Assembly: GCF_026385485.1 (NCBI RefSeq) | Contig: NZ_JANIDX010000007.1 | Coordinates: 23,666-87,665 of the forward strand | Length of the DNA: 64,000 nt | From: Bombella pollinis | Lineage (GTDB): Bacteria; Pseudomonadota; Alphaproteobacteria; Acetobacterales; Acetobacteraceae | Direction: 5' to 3' | Program-made: the position numbers and the translations under genes | The notes under the pieces: generated by a model | What the model was told of the DNA's origin: nothing | What the model saw: the letters and a program-made list of their open reading frames with translations, nothing else | The model's database searches: none | In this document: one piece after another, positions 1 through 8,576 of the stretch | Numbering within the stretch: position 1 is the first letter of the stretch | Layout: every line of letters begins with the position of its first letter

Positions 1-261
1 CATTTTCACATAGCCAGAGACCTGAGCATAAATGGGGGCTTGGTACCATGCGTCAATCGTGCCGGGGAGGGTGAGGCTTACCTTGCTATCAGCCTTATGA
101 GGCAGAATGACCGCGACATTGGGGACGGCACTTTCCTCCGCTACGTTATGGAGATGGGCCATATGGGCGATGCGGCCTATCAATAATGAGGCAATGTAAA
201 GGCCCAGCACTAAGGCAATCAGGCCGAGCAGTAATTTACGGTTGCGAGACATGCTGGCCAT
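1..261 (-). CDS. RND efflux periplasmic adaptor subunit (partial, N-terminus only)
   Basis: Only the first 87 codons are in the window; the gene continues past the left edge. The start ATG at 261 overlaps the stop of the upstream RND pump gene by one base (TAATG), which implies translational coupling. The visible part has a basic N-terminus (MASMSRNRK), one hydrophobic anchor at about residues 10-28, then a beta-rich stretch with LPGTIDAWYQAPIYAQVSGY, typical of the first barrel/lipoyl half of HlyD/AcrA-type membrane fusion proteins. It should bridge the inner-membrane pump to an outer-membrane channel. A second ATG at 252 is possible. Family is fairly certain; substrate is unknown. Confidence 0.8.
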   Translation of the reverse strand, partial: MASMSRNRKLLLGLIALVLGLYIASLLIGRIAHMAHLHNVAEESAVPNVAVILPHKADSKVSLTLPGTIDAWYQAPIYAQVSGYVKM

Positions 262-3200
262 TAGATGGTCTCCTTATGAGAGGCAGTACGGTTATGGATG
301 ATGGCGTAAACACAGGGGACAAACAGGAGCGTGGAGAGTGTGGCGACAATCAACCCACCAATAACAGCCCGGCCTAAGGGAGCATTGGTGGAGTTGGAGG
401 TCGCCATGGGGATCATCCCCACAATCATAGCAAGGGCTGTCATCAGCACGGGGCGGATACGCTCTCGCCCGGCCTCTGTTGCAGCGCGTAGGGCATCGCC
501 GTGGAGCTCAATCCGCTCTCTTGCGAAGGATACAACGAGGATGGAGTTCGCCGTTGCTGTCCCCATGCACATAATGGCCCCCGTCAGAGCCGGGACGGAG
601 AGGCGTGTCCCGGTGAGGAATAAGGCCCATGCAATCCCCGCTAACGCGCCGGGTAGGGCGGTGATGATGATGAAAGGGTCCGTCCAAGATTGGAAGTTCA
701 CGACAATGAGCAGATAAATCAGCACGATGGAGACCATCAGCCCGAGGACGAGTTGGCTATAAGCACTATACATCGTCACCGCTGCCCCGTGGATGTCTGT
801 TGCAGCCGTTTTGGGCAGGAGGGGCTTGGTATCGGCGATGACCTGCTTAACATCTGCCAGCACAGCCCCAAGGTCGCGCCCTTCGGTCGAGACGTAAATA
901 TCAACTTCGGGCATGGAGTTAAAATGTGAGACCTCGCCCGGTGTGCCTGTTGGCACAACAGTGCTGATGCTGCCGAGCAACTGGTCCCCCGTCCCGGTTG
1001 GGTTGCCATCGCCTTTATCGACGGGGATGGTCAGCAGGTCGCTCAAATGGGTGAGCTGGTCTTGAGAGACGTAGGTATTGAGCGGGAAGGTGACATCATT
1101 ACTGGGGTCGAGCCAGAATTGCGGGTCCACCGTGCTGGAGCCGGAGAGTGTCATAAGCTGGTTATTGGCGAGGTCGGCCTCGGTGAGGCCGGTGGCCATA
1201 CTGAAGGTCCGGTTACCACGAATCATCAAGGTGGGTGTTTTCATCGTTTGCTGGATGACCACATCCGCCGTGCCGGGAATATGACGTAAGCGGGCGATGA
1301 TTTTACGCGCATAGTCGTAATTATCGGCAATATCTGGCCCGTTAATTTGAATATCAATCGGCGCGGGGGAGCCAAAATTGAGGATTTTGGCTGTCAGGTC
1401 CGCTGGTTGGAAGGTAAAGACCGTACCGGGGAATTGCGCGGAGAGGTCTTTACGCAGTAGGGCACGATAATCCCATACCGGGGAGGCCTCATTTTTGAGG
1501 GCGATGGTCAGGTCGCAATCTTGCGTGCCGATGGTAGGTGTTGGGATAAAGGCCTGATTATGCGCCCCTTCTGGCAGGCCGCAATTACTGACAATTTCTT
1601 CCACTTGGCCGGGGAGGTCACGCTCGATACGGTCAGAGACGAGGGCAGCGATACGCCCTGCAACCTCAATACGTGTGCCTAGTGGGGCACGCATATGCAT
1701 TTGTAGAGCGTTGGATTTTGTCTCCGGGAAGAAGTCCCGTCCCGCAGTGAGGTAGAGCCCCAAAGAGAGGACAGAAAGCCCTAAGAACACCCCGACAAAG
1801 AGCTTACGTTGCTCCACACAGCGGACGAGGAGAGCGTAATAGCTATCGCGAAAGAGATTGAACTTTTCCTCAAAGCTTTGTTGGAAGCGGATACAAGCTC
1901 CCATAAAGCCGCTGCGTGCTGGTAGGGGAGCGGAACGGTTATGGCTATCTGTCCCATCTCCACGTTGGGCAGGGTGGCCTGCGGCTATAGCAGCGGCGTT
2001 GCTATCGGCAATATGCTGCTCTTTATCTGGAATATCATGGCCATGGTTATGATTAGCGAGCAGATATTTCGCCATGGTGGGGACGAGTGTCCGGGAGAGG
2101 ATAAAAGAGGCAATCATCGCAAAGATGATCGCTTCTGCCATGGGGCGGAAGAGATACCCCGCTACCCCTCCAAGCTCAAAGAGAGGGAGCCACACAATGC
2201 AGATGCAGGTGGTGGAAACAAAGGTCGCTGTGACAATTTGATTCGCTGCATCAATAATAGCAGGCTCAAGCTCTTTACCCATCTCAAGATGGGTATCGAT
2301 ATTTTCAATCATCACCGTGGCATCATCAACGAGGATACCAACAGCGAGAGCCAGCCCGCCAAGGGTCATGACATTGATGGATTCACCAGCCCAGCTTAGC
2401 CCGATGACAGAGCAGAGAATGGCCAGCGGGATAGAGGTGGCAATAATGACGGTAGACCGCCACGAGCCAAGGAAGAGCAGCACCACAATCCCGGTCAGGA
2501 AGGCCGCTGTGACCATCTCCCGCACCACATCTTTAATCGCGTCTTTCACGAAGATGGAGGCGTCTGTGAGGATGCTGACATTGACATCATCTGGTAAGAC
2601 GGCTCGTAGGCGGGGGAGGGCTTTTTTCACACCATCCACGACATCTAGCGTGGAAGCCTCACCACTTTTCATGACGACAACCTCAACGCCTTGTCGGCCT
2701 TTGACCAGCACAAGGTTGGTTTGTGGATGCCCGCCGCGATACACATCGGCTACATCATGCACGTAAATGACGGCATTGCCTACGCGTTTGACGGGGATAT
2801 TGCCGATAGCCTTCATGCTCTTAGGGGTGGCGTTGGTTTGGACCATCCAATCCACAGCATCAATCTTTTGGTCACCAGCGGGGAGGACGATGTTTTGATT
2901 ATGCATGGCATTTTGCACATCCATCGCTGAGAGGTGATGAGCGCGGAGCTGGTCTTGATTCAGCGTGACCATCACAAAACTATCCATCCCGCCATAAGGG
3001 TGCGGTACCACCGCGCCCTCTACCGTGACGAGAAGGGGCCGGACGCGAATCATCGCTAATTTATAAAGGTCGGATGGTGTTTGCTTGTCGGAGGTAATTT
3101 GCAGCGAAATCACGGGGACAGAGGAGGCATCCAGCCGCATAATCATCGGGGCTGGGATATTCACCGGCAGCTGCTTGATGACTGTTTGAGAGATTGCGGT

Positions 3201-3530
3201 TACTTCTGCCTCTGCTTCGCCAATCTCCGTCCCGGGTTGGAAGAAGATGGTGACAATCCCGCGCCCGTAATAGGAGTTGGACTCCATATGCTCGATGCCC
3301 TCTACGGTAGAGGTCACCATGAGTTCGTAATTATAGATGATGCGGCCAGCAAACTCTTCTGGCAGCATCCCACCATAGGTCCATACCGCTGAGACGACCG
3401 GGATTTTGATATTAGGGAAGACGTCTGTTGGTGTTTTAAAAACAGACATTACCCCAAACATCACAATCAAGATCGACAAGACCACAAAGGTCAGAGGCCG
3501 CTTGAGCGCGGTGATGACAATGGCATTCAT
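261..3530 (-). CDS. RND-family multidrug/solute efflux permease
   Basis: A 1089-residue inner-membrane proton antiporter of the AcrB/HAE-like superfamily, first gene of an operon with the adaptor at 261. TM1 follows the start (residues about 12-30), and the large periplasmic porter domain follows. The TM4 acidic pair needed for proton relay is visible as D402-D403 in GILVDDATVMIEN. In TM10 the position of the AcrB relay lysine (AKNAIL) reads ATANSIL, so the lysine is alanine (about residue 994), as in a subgroup of RND proteins. A His-rich hydrophilic segment (HNHGHD and following, about residues 490-545) sits in the central cytoplasmic loop. Substrate cannot be told from sequence. The roughly 240 bp upstream (3531-3771) is AT-rich with no gene. 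Confidence 0.9.
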   Translation of the reverse strand: MNAIVITALKRPLTFVVLSILIVMFGVMSVFKTPTDVFPNIKIPVVSAVWTYGGMLPEEFAGRIIYNYELMVTSTVEGIEHMESNSYYGRGIVTIFFQPGTEIGEAEAEVTAISQTVIKQLPVNIPAPMIMRLDASSVPVISLQITSDKQTPSDLYKLAMIRVRPLLVTVEGAVVPHPYGGMDSFVMVTLNQDQLRAHHLSAMDVQNAMHNQNIVLPAGDQKIDAVDWMVQTNATPKSMKAIGNIPVKRVGNAVIYVHDVADVYRGGHPQTNLVLVKGRQGVEVVVMKSGEASTLDVVDGVKKALPRLRAVLPDDVNVSILTDASIFVKDAIKDVVREMVTAAFLTGIVVLLFLGSWRSTVIIATSIPLAILCSVIGLSWAGESINVMTLGGLALAVGILVDDATVMIENIDTHLEMGKELEPAIIDAANQIVTATFVSTTCICIVWLPLFELGGVAGYLFRPMAEAIIFAMIASFILSRTLVPTMAKYLLANHNHGHDIPDKEQHIADSNAAAIAAGHPAQRGDGTDSHNRSAPLPARSGFMGACIRFQQSFEEKFNLFRDSYYALLVRCVEQRKLFVGVFLGLSVLSLGLYLTAGRDFFPETKSNALQMHMRAPLGTRIEVAGRIAALVSDRIERDLPGQVEEIVSNCGLPEGAHNQAFIPTPTIGTQDCDLTIALKNEASPVWDYRALLRKDLSAQFPGTVFTFQPADLTAKILNFGSPAPIDIQINGPDIADNYDYARKIIARLRHIPGTADVVIQQTMKTPTLMIRGNRTFSMATGLTEADLANNQLMTLSGSSTVDPQFWLDPSNDVTFPLNTYVSQDQLTHLSDLLTIPVDKGDGNPTGTGDQLLGSISTVVPTGTPGEVSHFNSMPEVDIYVSTEGRDLGAVLADVKQVIADTKPLLPKTAATDIHGAAVTMYSAYSQLVLGLMVSIVLIYLLIVVNFQSWTDPFIIITALPGALAGIAWALFLTGTRLSVPALTGAIMCMGTATANSILVVSFARERIELHGDALRAATEAGRERIRPVLMTALAMIVGMIPMATSNSTNAPLGRAVIGGLIVATLSTLLFVPCVYAIIHNRTASHKETI

Positions 3531-3771
3531 GATGCAGGTGGTTTCCTGTTATTGCAAAGGCAAAAGAGTGTTAGTCTTAATTTAAACAAAAATGACGGAG
3601 CGGCGTATTAAATACTGTTTTAGTCAAGTTTATGACGGCTTTGTAAGCCGGGGGTATAGGGAATAAAATGAGAGAAGATAGCTCCTTCCATTTCACATAT
3701 CCTCTACAGATAAAGCGTAGTTTCATGAGTTTATGTTACAAGAATGTCACCTAAAAGGAAGGCTGGTTGCT
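3531..3771. other. Intergenic region between the RND operon and the cytochrome c gene
   Basis: AT-rich spacer of 241 bp that must hold the RND promoter (minus strand) and the 3' end of the FAD dehydrogenase operon. I see no ORF, no convincing terminator hairpin and no repeat. Confidence 0.5.
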
Positions 3772-5115
3772 TTAGTTCTTCGGTAGGGTCGGTGCTGTAG
3801 TGGGATGAGCCAGATGCTGGCGGAGTCGCCGTACTTCGCCTTCACTAACGCTGCTGCTGTGATTGCCCCAACTATGGCGGATGAAGCTTACAAGCTCTGC
3901 GACCTCTTTGTCAGAGAGCGCATCGCCAAAAGCGGGCATCGTAAAGGCAGAGGGCGCGGTAGGGAGGGGGTGCATTGTCTCGCCCGCGAGGATGATATGG
4001 ATGAGCGAGGTGGGATTATCCGTCATCACGACAGGGTTCCCTGCTAGAGGGGGAAAGACCGTGCCATAACCAGCCCCATCGCTGCGATGGCAAGCTGCGC
4101 AGCGGTCCAGATAAGTTTGTGCGCCAGGTTGGGTGATATCACCCCGGCGTAGGGCGTCTGCCGTGCTTGGGTCATAAACCCAAGGGGCTTCTGGGCGGGC
4201 GGGGCTTAGTGTGCGTAAATAGCGCGCAATCGCGTGGAGGTCGTTATCTGTAAATGCGTAGGTGCTGTGGATGATAACAGGCGTCATGCCTCCGAAGCTG
4301 GCACCGGGGCGAGCGCGACCAGTGCGGAGGAAGTCCACAATATCTTGCTCACTCCAACGGCCTAGGCCGGTGCGATTTTCTTGCCGCAGGGAGGGGACAA
4401 CCCATTGTTCTACAACCCCACCGCCGGAGAGAAAGAGCGGGCCATCTTGGGCTGTTTGGGCCTTTTCATTCAGTGCGATGCCGCGTGGTGTATGGCAGGC
4501 CCCGCAATGGCCCGGCCCTTCGACAAGATAGGCCCCTCGTGCCAAGGTTGGGTCAGTGAATTGGCTATTGGTGCGTTGCTGGGCATAGCGAATGCTAGGG
4601 GCAAAGAGCCACCGCCAAACGCGTAGTGGCCAACGCATAGAGAGCGGCCACTTAATTTTATTCTCTGGCGGAGCTACCGCTTGAGGGGCCACACCATGTT
4701 GAAAATAAACATAAAGCGCGTGGATATCCGCATCACTTAGCCGCGCATAGGAGGGGTACGGCATAGCGGGATAAAGTGTGGAGCCATCTTTACGCACCCC
4801 AAGCCGGACAGCGCGGGCAAACTCTGCCTCGCTATAGCGGCCAATGCCATGAACAGGATCTGGCGAAATATTGGTTGAATAAATCGTGCCGATGGGCAGC
4901 TCAAAGGGTAAGCCCCCGCTATAATCAGGGCGGCCCGGTGCTGTATGGCAGGCAGCGCAATCGCCGAGGATAGCTTGATAATGGCCTTCCTCTAGCAAAG
5001 CAGACGGTATGGGGGTGTCTGCTCGAGCTATGGTGAGGGGGGAGGAAAAAATGGCAAGCAGCCCTAATGCTGCATAAAGGGCCGCATAAAAGGAAGCGCG
5101 GGAGATGTGGGTCAT
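3772..5115 (-). CDS. Cytochrome c subunit of membrane-bound FAD dehydrogenase (three heme c)
   Basis: 447 residues with a Sec signal peptide (hydrophobic residues about 9-30, ending near ARA) and three heme-binding CxxCH motifs: CAACH at 53-57, CGACH at 204-208 and CAACH at 339-343. This matches the triple-heme cytochrome subunit of gluconate/2-ketogluconate/sorbitol dehydrogenases of acetic acid bacteria, which takes electrons from the flavoprotein and passes them to ubiquinone at the periplasmic face of the membrane. Its ATG overlaps the stop of the GMC subunit by 4 nt (ATGA), so it is the last gene of a small-large-cytochrome operon. Which sugar or sugar acid is oxidised cannot be read from this subunit. 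Confidence 0.9.
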   Translation of the reverse strand: MTHISRASFYAALYAALGLLAIFSSPLTIARADTPIPSALLEEGHYQAILGDCAACHTAPGRPDYSGGLPFELPIGTIYSTNISPDPVHGIGRYSEAEFARAVRLGVRKDGSTLYPAMPYPSYARLSDADIHALYVYFQHGVAPQAVAPPENKIKWPLSMRWPLRVWRWLFAPSIRYAQQRTNSQFTDPTLARGAYLVEGPGHCGACHTPRGIALNEKAQTAQDGPLFLSGGGVVEQWVVPSLRQENRTGLGRWSEQDIVDFLRTGRARPGASFGGMTPVIIHSTYAFTDNDLHAIARYLRTLSPARPEAPWVYDPSTADALRRGDITQPGAQTYLDRCAACHRSDGAGYGTVFPPLAGNPVVMTDNPTSLIHIILAGETMHPLPTAPSAFTMPAFGDALSDKEVAELVSFIRHSWGNHSSSVSEGEVRRLRQHLAHPTTAPTLPKN

Positions 5116-6905
5116 GCGGTTACCATAGGGCCGGGGTTACGGAGGTAAGTATGGCGGATATGGTAAGCCGACCAATAAGCCAGCGCGGCCACCAGCCCGG
5201 TAGGGTTATAGCCTAACCCTTGGGGAAATGCGCTAGAGCCAATGACAAAGAGATTAGAGACATCCCAACTTTGTAGATAACGGTTCACCGCACTGGTTTT
5301 GGGGTTTTCCCCCATGATAACCCCACCATTAAGGTGCGTGGTTTGGTAGAGGCGGCTATCAAAGTTCTGGCCATGTTGGAGGCTATTGAGGGCAATCTTA
5401 GTGGCCCCCATGGCTTTGGCAATCCGACCAATATGCTGGACGGCATATTGATTCATGCGGATGTCGTTCTCCTTCCATGTGAAGGTCATGCGTAACATGG
5501 GTTGGCCATAGGCGTTGCGCCATGTGGGGTCGAGGTCCAAATACACATCGCGATAAGCCATATTGCTGCCATGGGCATCAATACTGAGAGAGTGGCGATA
5601 TTGGTCAATCATGGCTGTTTTATAAGCGTGTCCCCAGCGGGGTGCGCCCTTGCCACCACTGCTAAGGGCGGCATTGATGGGTTTTGTCCCTGCTTGGTTT
5701 ACCCAAATGGGTGAGCCACCAATAAAGCCTGCTTTCCCACGGTCTAGGCCGGGATGGTTGATGTCATCAATGGCAACACCCCCGCCGCCAGCGCCAACAA
5801 ATTGGTTGGTAAAGTGCGTTTTAGGCAGCCAAACGCGGGAAGAGGTAATGGTTTGATAGGTGAAGTTACGGCCAATCACCCCCGTTTGCGTTACTGGGTC
5901 ATAAGGTTGGCCAATGCCTGAGGTGAGCATGAGATGAACATTATGGAGCTGGAAGGCACTCAGTATGACGAGGTCAGCCTGCATTGTCTGTTCGGATTGT
6001 GTTTTGAGGTCAATATACCGTACGCCTGTGGCGGTCTTGCGGTCATCATCTAAGAGGATTTCCAACACTTGCGCCTGTGTGATGAGGGTGAAGCGTTTAT
6101 CCTGCCGCAGGGCGGGGAGGATGTTCACATTCGGGGACGCTTTGGAATAGAGATAACAATCATAACCGCTGCAATAACCGCAAAAATTGCACGGCCCCAT
6201 CTGGCAGCCATATGGGTTGGTGTAAGGCTGGGAGGCATTAGCAGCAGGCATGCTGTAAGGGTGAAACCCAACCTCGGTTGCAGCTCTGCGGAACAGGCTG
6301 GCTGAGAAAGTATCAGCCAGCGGCGGCAGGGGGAAATGAGCGGAACGATCAGGGGCGAATATATTCCCTCGCCCTGTAGGGATTCCCTGTACTGAGGCGG
6401 CATCGCCCGCTGTGCCGAAGACTTTCTCGGCTTTATCGAAGAAGGGTTCTAGCTCCTGATAGCTCACCCCGTAATCTTGTAAATGCATATCGTGAGGGAT
6501 GAAGCGACGCCCGTAGCGTTCGCGCATTGCGCTATGGAGGCGCAGTTCATCCTCTGTGGTGCGGAAGTGACAGCCTGACCAATGCAGCCCGGCCCCGCCT
6601 ACGCCCTCTCCGGGAAGAAAGGCGGCAAGTTGGCGGTAGGGAAGGGCTGTTTGGTCGGGACGGTTGCGAATGGTCAGAGAGGTACGTGCGAGTTTTTGGA
6701 AGAGACGCTTGCGTATCGCCCCGCGTAATTCATCAATCGATTCAGGATACGCGCCCTCTACGGCCGTGCTATGGTCATGTCCGCGCTCCAGCATGGTAAC
6801 ATGCAGGCCAGCCTCGGTTAGCTCTTTTGCCATGATGCTGCCAGCCCAGCCAGCCCCGATGATGAGAACATCTGGCTTTTTAGGCGGTGTAACGTGGTCT
6901 GTCAT
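5112..6905 (-). CDS. GMC-family FAD dehydrogenase, catalytic large subunit
   Basis: 597 residues. The FAD-binding Rossmann motif is GAGWAG at 17-22, followed by AKELTEAG and the ribose-binding acidic residue in MLERG. A GEGVGGAGLHW loop at about 99-109 and the C-terminal NPTGLVAALAYW segment are typical of the GMC gluconate-dehydrogenase-like branch. A Cys cluster (C234, C239, C242, C245, C250) resembles the iron-sulfur site reported for FAD glucose/fructose dehydrogenase catalytic subunits. There is no signal peptide of its own; export is probably piggy-back on the TAT small subunit encoded 6 nt upstream. Likely role: periplasmic oxidation of a sugar, sugar acid or polyol feeding the respiratory chain. 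Gluconate 2-dehydrogenase is the nearest guess, with 2-ketogluconate or sorbitol dehydrogenase as alternatives. Confidence 0.88.
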   Translation of the reverse strand: MTDHVTPPKKPDVLIIGAGWAGSIMAKELTEAGLHVTMLERGHDHSTAVEGAYPESIDELRGAIRKRLFQKLARTSLTIRNRPDQTALPYRQLAAFLPGEGVGGAGLHWSGCHFRTTEDELRLHSAMRERYGRRFIPHDMHLQDYGVSYQELEPFFDKAEKVFGTAGDAASVQGIPTGRGNIFAPDRSAHFPLPPLADTFSASLFRRAATEVGFHPYSMPAANASQPYTNPYGCQMGPCNFCGYCSGYDCYLYSKASPNVNILPALRQDKRFTLITQAQVLEILLDDDRKTATGVRYIDLKTQSEQTMQADLVILSAFQLHNVHLMLTSGIGQPYDPVTQTGVIGRNFTYQTITSSRVWLPKTHFTNQFVGAGGGGVAIDDINHPGLDRGKAGFIGGSPIWVNQAGTKPINAALSSGGKGAPRWGHAYKTAMIDQYRHSLSIDAHGSNMAYRDVYLDLDPTWRNAYGQPMLRMTFTWKENDIRMNQYAVQHIGRIAKAMGATKIALNSLQHGQNFDSRLYQTTHLNGGVIMGENPKTSAVNRYLQSWDVSNLFVIGSSAFPQGLGYNPTGLVAALAYWSAYHIRHTYLRNPGPMVTA

Positions 6906-6911
6906 GCGTGG

Positions 6912-7694
6912 TTAATCTTCCTCATCATGAAGCGCATCAGGGCCATAGGGGGCAACATTAGGGGGCATACCAACAGGGCCAAGCGGATAAGGGGCCCCTT
7001 GCTGGTTGACCCAATCCATAAAATCGGCCCGCGCACCGGGGAAGCCCATCATCTTCCATCCTCCCATAGCGTCATTACCGCCATAGAGGGGGTCGGCAAA
7101 GGCACCTTCTAACGTATTGGTGCGTAATTGCTCAAAAAAGACAGCCCCGGGAATATCATTAAACTGCAAGACGCCGTCCTCAAGCTTATGAAGAACCTCA
7201 TCCTGCTGTGCGGTGGAGAGGTCTGCAAAGAGGGCGTTATAGGTCATCAAACAATGGGTATTAATAGGTTCGATCGTACGGCGATACAGCTCTTGCGGGC
7301 TGTAGGGAAGTTGGTAGCCAAGTTCTGGGGGACCATTGACAAATGGAGGGTTGAGGTACCAGAGGTCCCCTTGTCCGTAAGGGGTTTGCATTTGTTTATC
7401 AATAAAACGCGGCACAGCTAGGGCGACTGCTCCGGGTCCGTTTTCATCTTCTGGGAAAAGCCGCTCACACGCATAACAGAGAAAGCGATATTCCTCCGCT
7501 GTGAAGAAATGCGGCACATAATGGGCGGGGTCATTCTCCGCCTCTTTGGTTTGTTGGGGCTCTAAATCAGCATGGGCTTGGGCTGTATGGCTTAGTAATG
7601 ATGAGCCAGAAAGCGCACCAGTCCCCCTCATAAATCCCCGCCTCGATAATGTAGTACGGGATGGGGCAGTGGAGTGAGAGGGGGATGATGTCAT
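6912..7694 (-). CDS. Gluconate 2-dehydrogenase subunit 3-like small subunit (TAT-exported)
   Basis: 260 residues. The N-terminus has a twin-arginine motif SRRGFM at 17-22, followed by a weakly hydrophobic stretch and a TAQAHA cleavage-like site near residue 42, so the folded protein is exported by Tat. The mature part (FFTAEEYRFLCYACERLFPEDENGPGA) fits the gluconate 2-dehydrogenase subunit 3 family, the chaperone/escort subunit of GMC dehydrogenases. First gene of the operon, 6 nt before the catalytic subunit. Upstream lies a 9-bp inverted repeat (7741-7798) that could be a control site. A tatA gene is present elsewhere in the window (15978). Confidence 0.88.
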   Translation of the reverse strand: MTSSPSHSTAPSRTTLSRRGFMRGTGALSGSSLLSHTAQAHADLEPQQTKEAENDPAHYVPHFFTAEEYRFLCYACERLFPEDENGPGAVALAVPRFIDKQMQTPYGQGDLWYLNPPFVNGPPELGYQLPYSPQELYRRTIEPINTHCLMTYNALFADLSTAQQDEVLHKLEDGVLQFNDIPGAVFFEQLRTNTLEGAFADPLYGGNDAMGGWKMMGFPGARADFMDWVNQQGAPYPLGPVGMPPNVAPYGPDALHDEED

Positions 7695-7740
7695 CGCGTG
7701 GGGCGGACCTGAGGAGATGAAAAGATGGTTAAAGCTGCGG

Positions 7741-7798
7741 TAAGGTGAGCAAAATCTTCGCAGAAGACAAGTGAATCTGCTGTCATGTACTCACCTTA
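7741..7798. repeat. Inverted repeat upstream of the FAD dehydrogenase operon
   Basis: TAAGGTGAG (7741-7749) and CTCACCTTA (7790-7798) are perfect reverse complements separated by 40 nt. Inside, GCAGA and TCTGC form a smaller nested stem. It lies in the 120-nt gap between the lipoprotein stop (7815) and the small-subunit start (7694), both on the minus strand. It could be an operator, a leader hairpin, or the upstream operon's terminator, although no clear T-run follows. Confidence 0.45.
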
Positions 7799-7814
7799 TA
7801 GCGAGGAGGTAGGT

Positions 7815-8576
7815 TTAATGTTGTGGTAGGGAGAGAACACCCGGCGGTGGGGAATGGAGCTTTGTCGGTGTTGTGCTCTCATATGTTGTAGAGGTGGGGT
7901 GAGGAGCAGAGGGAACCGTGTTGTTGAGGGGGGCATGTTGTTGTGTGCTGCCCTCCAACGCGGGGAGTTCTGTACTAGAGAGGTCTTGGCTTTGGACGGT
8001 AGTAGCACTTAGTGGCGTGCCGGTGGCGTCAGTCAACCAAGAGGCAAGATGATTGCGGATTTGGTATTCCAGCTCGACATTCATATCATCCATAAGGGCT
8101 GCGTTGAGTGTATGGAGGTTGCGCTCCAGACTATAAGAGTGGGAGGCCTCAATGGTGCGATGGACGCGTGCGGTGATGAAGCCGTGGCGTTGATGGGTTG
8201 GGTCATCCACCGTAAGCTTTACGCCATAAGTCCCGCTAAAGCTGTGATGGGATTTCGTCATCTCAGCTTGGGTGACGATAAATTGCGCCGTGCCGGAGGT
8301 TCCCGTTGTGTGTAATCTTTGATGCGCCATGAGCTGCAGGTCCTGAGCGGGGTCATCAGGGCTACGTTCTGTTAAATCATCATAACCCGGCTGGACTTGA
8401 TTATTGATGGCGATTTGGCCGACATTCAGATTCAGCGGCGGTAGGTAGCTATAATCTGTTTTTGGGAAGGTCTCATGGCCATCATCAGAGGCACAGCCTG
8501 ATAAAAAGGCCAGCCCGCAAAGGAGGGCCATGCACGGCCAGAAGCGCATGAGAGGGGTAAAGCGTTTTATGGTCAT
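7815..8576 (-). CDS. Putative lipoprotein, unknown function
   Basis: 253 residues, not recognised. The N-terminus is a lipoprotein signal peptide: basic MTIKR, a hydrophobic core, and lipobox LSGC with Cys at about residue 28. The mature part has no domain I can name; a central region has alternating polar/hydrophobic strands (GTAQFIVTQAEM, GTYGVKLTVDD) suggesting a beta-rich fold, and the C-terminal 60 residues are Ser/Thr/Pro-rich and low in complexity. Its start overlaps the stop of the upstream gene by 4 nt (8573-8576), and that gene overlaps hslO in the same way, so all three are probably co-translated with the argD-argF-hslO run. Confidence 0.75.
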   Translation of the reverse strand: MTIKRFTPLMRFWPCMALLCGLAFLSGCASDDGHETFPKTDYSYLPPLNLNVGQIAINNQVQPGYDDLTERSPDDPAQDLQLMAHQRLHTTGTSGTAQFIVTQAEMTKSHHSFSGTYGVKLTVDDPTHQRHGFITARVHRTIEASHSYSLERNLHTLNAALMDDMNVELEYQIRNHLASWLTDATGTPLSATTVQSQDLSSTELPALEGSTQQHAPLNNTVPSAPHPTSTTYESTTPTKLHSPPPGVLSLPQH

